Shown in pieces: positions 62,404 to 64,000 of a DNA stretch of 64,000 nucleotides (positions are counted from its first letter, which is position 1; every line of letters starts with the position of its first letter). Location: positions 13,393,501-13,457,500 of the forward strand of contig JAFFSR010000244.1 of assembly GCA_017163975.1 (NCBI GenBank), in the 5' to 3' direction. The position numbers and the translations under genes were made by a program. This DNA comes from Anastatus disparis (taxonomy: Eukaryota; Arthropoda; Insecta; Hymenoptera; Eupelmidae). The notes below the pieces were generated by a model. The model saw only the letters and a program-made list of their open reading frames with translations, was not told the DNA's origin and did not search any database.

Positions 62404-63314
62404 AAGAAAGAGAAAACCGGCACTTTAAGGAAAGCTATACGTCTTTTTATATTGTGTGTATACGTATTTATATACGTCCTTTTTTTCTTTTCTTACCCTA
62501 TGTTTAAACTTTGTTTCTCTTCTCTTTTTTTTTCTTTCTTTTCTTATTCTCGCTTTCTTTGACTTTCGTTCTTTCCTTAGCTCTTTCTTTTCTCTTTCTT
62601 TCCTCGGGTAAACTTTATTTCGTACAGTCGTTAAAGAGCCTGAAGTGTACTTAAGGCTACAAAAATTGAGCGATTTGAAGGCGACTGTTATTAAGGCCTT
62701 CGGCCCTTTTACGTTTGTTCTTTTCTTTTTGGTTTTTTTTTATTTTTTGTTTCTTTTTTAACTCTGGTTCGGTGGTAAATGGATAGTCCGTACCTTGTTC
62801 TTCTCAATGATGTTTTTAAATTACGAGGGGATTTTAGTTATTTGATTAAAACACTATGTACTTTGTTTGTATGTTCTTTAAGACGTTATGAATTATGGAT
62901 TGAATTTATTTTTCTTTTAAACAAAGAAACAATATATTTACTTTGGAAAAAATAATAGCGGGATGTATCAAACTTTTTAAACAAAAAATTACTTGTTATT
63001 TATAAATCAATGAATAATTAGAAAATTTTTGTTGAGAAAATTTAGGCTATATTTTTGCTACATTTTTTAATTAATTATAAACAATAAATAATTACAAGCG
63101 ACGCTTAATGATTAGATTTTCGATAATTTTGTTTAAAAAAAAATATAAAAATATTAATAAAATATTTACAATAAATATTGATGAAAAGAACATAAAATAT
63201 TAATCAAATATATCAGAGTATTTATTAAATAAATAGAATTTAATATTCAATGTGATACATTCAATCACTAAAAATGTTTTACACTTACAATAATAAATGA
63301 AATTTAAAAATAGC

Positions 63315-63321
63315 AAAAAAA
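63315..63321 (-). terminator. Pol III terminator of U6
   Basis: Seven consecutive T on the minus strand immediately after the U6 3' end. Confidence 0.9.
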
Positions 63322-63366
63322 TGTGGAACGCTTCACGATTTTGCGTGTCATCCTTGCGCAGGGGCC

Positions 63367-63406
<40 letters not shown>

Positions 63407-63423
63407 ACTGCCGAAGCAAGTAC
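63317..63423 (-). ncRNA. U6: U6 spliceosomal snRNA
   Basis: The minus strand from 63423 reads GTACTTGCTTCGGCAGTACA, then ATACTAAAATTGGAACGATA. It continues through the invariant ACAGAGA box and AGC triad (ACAGAGAAGATTAGCATGG), the internal stem sequence (CCCCTGCGCAAGGATGACAC) and GTGAAGCGTTCCACA. It ends in seven T (63315-63321), the Pol III terminator. U6 forms the catalytic core of the spliceosome with U2. The 5' stem pairs GUAC with GUAC, where human U6 has GUGC with GCAC, a compensatory change. With an intact promoter and terminator it looks like a functional gene rather than a retro-copy. Confidence 0.97.
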
Positions 63424-63447
63424 ATTATATAGTAGCCTCAAAGTTCC

Positions 63448-63454
63448 TTATATA
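63448..63454 (-). promoter_or_regulatory. TATA box of the U6 gene
   Basis: TATATAA on the minus strand lies at -25 to -31 from the U6 5' end, the expected place for an external Pol III promoter in insects. A proximal sequence element would fall near 63464-63484, but I cannot confirm its motif. Confidence 0.75.
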
Positions 63455-63611
63455 CAAATCATGGTCTATTCTCTGCACTTGTGAGAGTAGAAAAATATTG
63501 GTAGCCACCTACTGCACAATTTCTGTACTAGTGGAAAAAAGGCGCCAAATGTAATGTATGTTAAATTACATGATAGTATAGAAAAAAATGTTGTAAAGAG
63601 TACATTATTAT

Positions 63612-63669
63612 CTCAAGACCTCGAAATTACGAATCCATTGCTCTACCGAGTGAGACACTGAAGACCTCC
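63612..63669 (-). mobile_element. Truncated tRNA-derived SINE, copy 5
   Basis: Only the head is present: GGTCTTCAGTGTCTCACTCG (with the A box) through GATTCGTAATTTCGAGGTC. Similarity stops at the B box. It sits about 190 bases upstream of U6. Confidence 0.65.
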
Positions 63670-64000
63670 ACTTAAAAAGTTATGATTAATTCTTTAAACT
63701 ATTTTTACGTAGTATTTATTATTATTATTATATAAAATATAAAATTTTAACATCCGAAATTAAAAAATCTTAATTATATTTTCATTTTTATTATTAAATA
63801 ATGATTTAATTGACAGATTTTTTTCAAATGTAACAAAATGTTTAGATTTCATAAATTAATGAATGATTCACAATATATAAAATATGACCTTTACCAGTAA
63901 CACATAAAAAAGAGTATCAAAATATCTTGAAACATACAACACTAACAACTTAAATATAAAGAAAAAAACGTTTCATTTTGTCACGGAATATATAAAGAGG
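63670..64000. other. AT-rich right edge
   Basis: I see no gene or clear repeat in this stretch. Confidence 0.5.

Larger units (their letters stand above)
43868..63316. other. Probable netrin intron (at least 19 kb)
   Basis: From the netrin donor to the U6 gene there is no supported exon. It contains a near-perfect foldback MITE (44299-44469), SINE copies (51673-51880, 58217-58410), a CCCTGGTAGAAA element (56515-57401), a TTAA element (61555-61712), an AT run (51475-51502) and a 22-base T run (62382-62403). Pyrimidine-rich open frames such as 62320-62562 are low-complexity artefacts. Confidence 0.55.

Noticed and set aside
62320..62562. Phe-rich open frame
   Set aside because: It spans a 22-base T run and CT-rich DNA; the apparent protein is a low-complexity artefact.
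1..64000. CRISPR arrays, operons, prophage or other prokaryotic systems
   Set aside because: The sequence is plainly eukaryotic (introns, U6, SINEs); no regularly spaced short repeats were seen.

Overview
The window is AT-rich nuclear DNA from an insect. The evidence is a set of short exons with GT/AG junctions, a netrin exon, a U6 snRNA gene with an insect-style TATA box, and a tandem array of divergent ionotropic receptors. A hymenopteran, perhaps a braconid-type parasitoid wasp, is my best guess; that is inference from the receptor array and base composition, not proof.

Left part (1-10 kb): two tandem minus-strand genes of the ectonucleotide pyrophosphatase/phosphodiesterase (ENPP) family. 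The right copy (7130-9678) is complete in six exons and encodes a secreted 430-residue enzyme with the catalytic Thr and metal ligands present. The left copy (3055-5280) has its first three exons here and runs off the left edge; its third intron carries a 2.75 kb transposon-like insertion. About 440 bp of upstream DNA is conserved between the copies.

Middle (23.4-34 kb): three tandem minus-strand divergent ionotropic receptor (IR) genes with the same three-exon structure (105 bp / about 562 bp / about 1200 bp) and intact frames (621, 622 and 624 residues). A sharply bounded 289 bp tract covering the channel region is 98% identical between the outer two genes, which otherwise differ much more; this is a clear sign of gene conversion.

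Right part (34-64 kb): one isolated plus-strand exon (43679-43867) encoding a netrin laminin-EGF module, with no partner exon found in the window, so its flanking introns are very long. A U6 snRNA gene lies on the minus strand at 63317-63423.

The rest is intergenic or intronic DNA holding many non-autonomous mobile elements: a tRNA-derived SINE family (five copies), four MITE-like elements flanked by TTAA, six elements ending in CCCTGGTAGAAA or a degenerate form of it, other foldback elements, and microsatellites. No transposase or reverse transcriptase was seen. I found no wholly new system. The best leads are the IR gene conversion, the SINE family and the TTAA/foldback element families.
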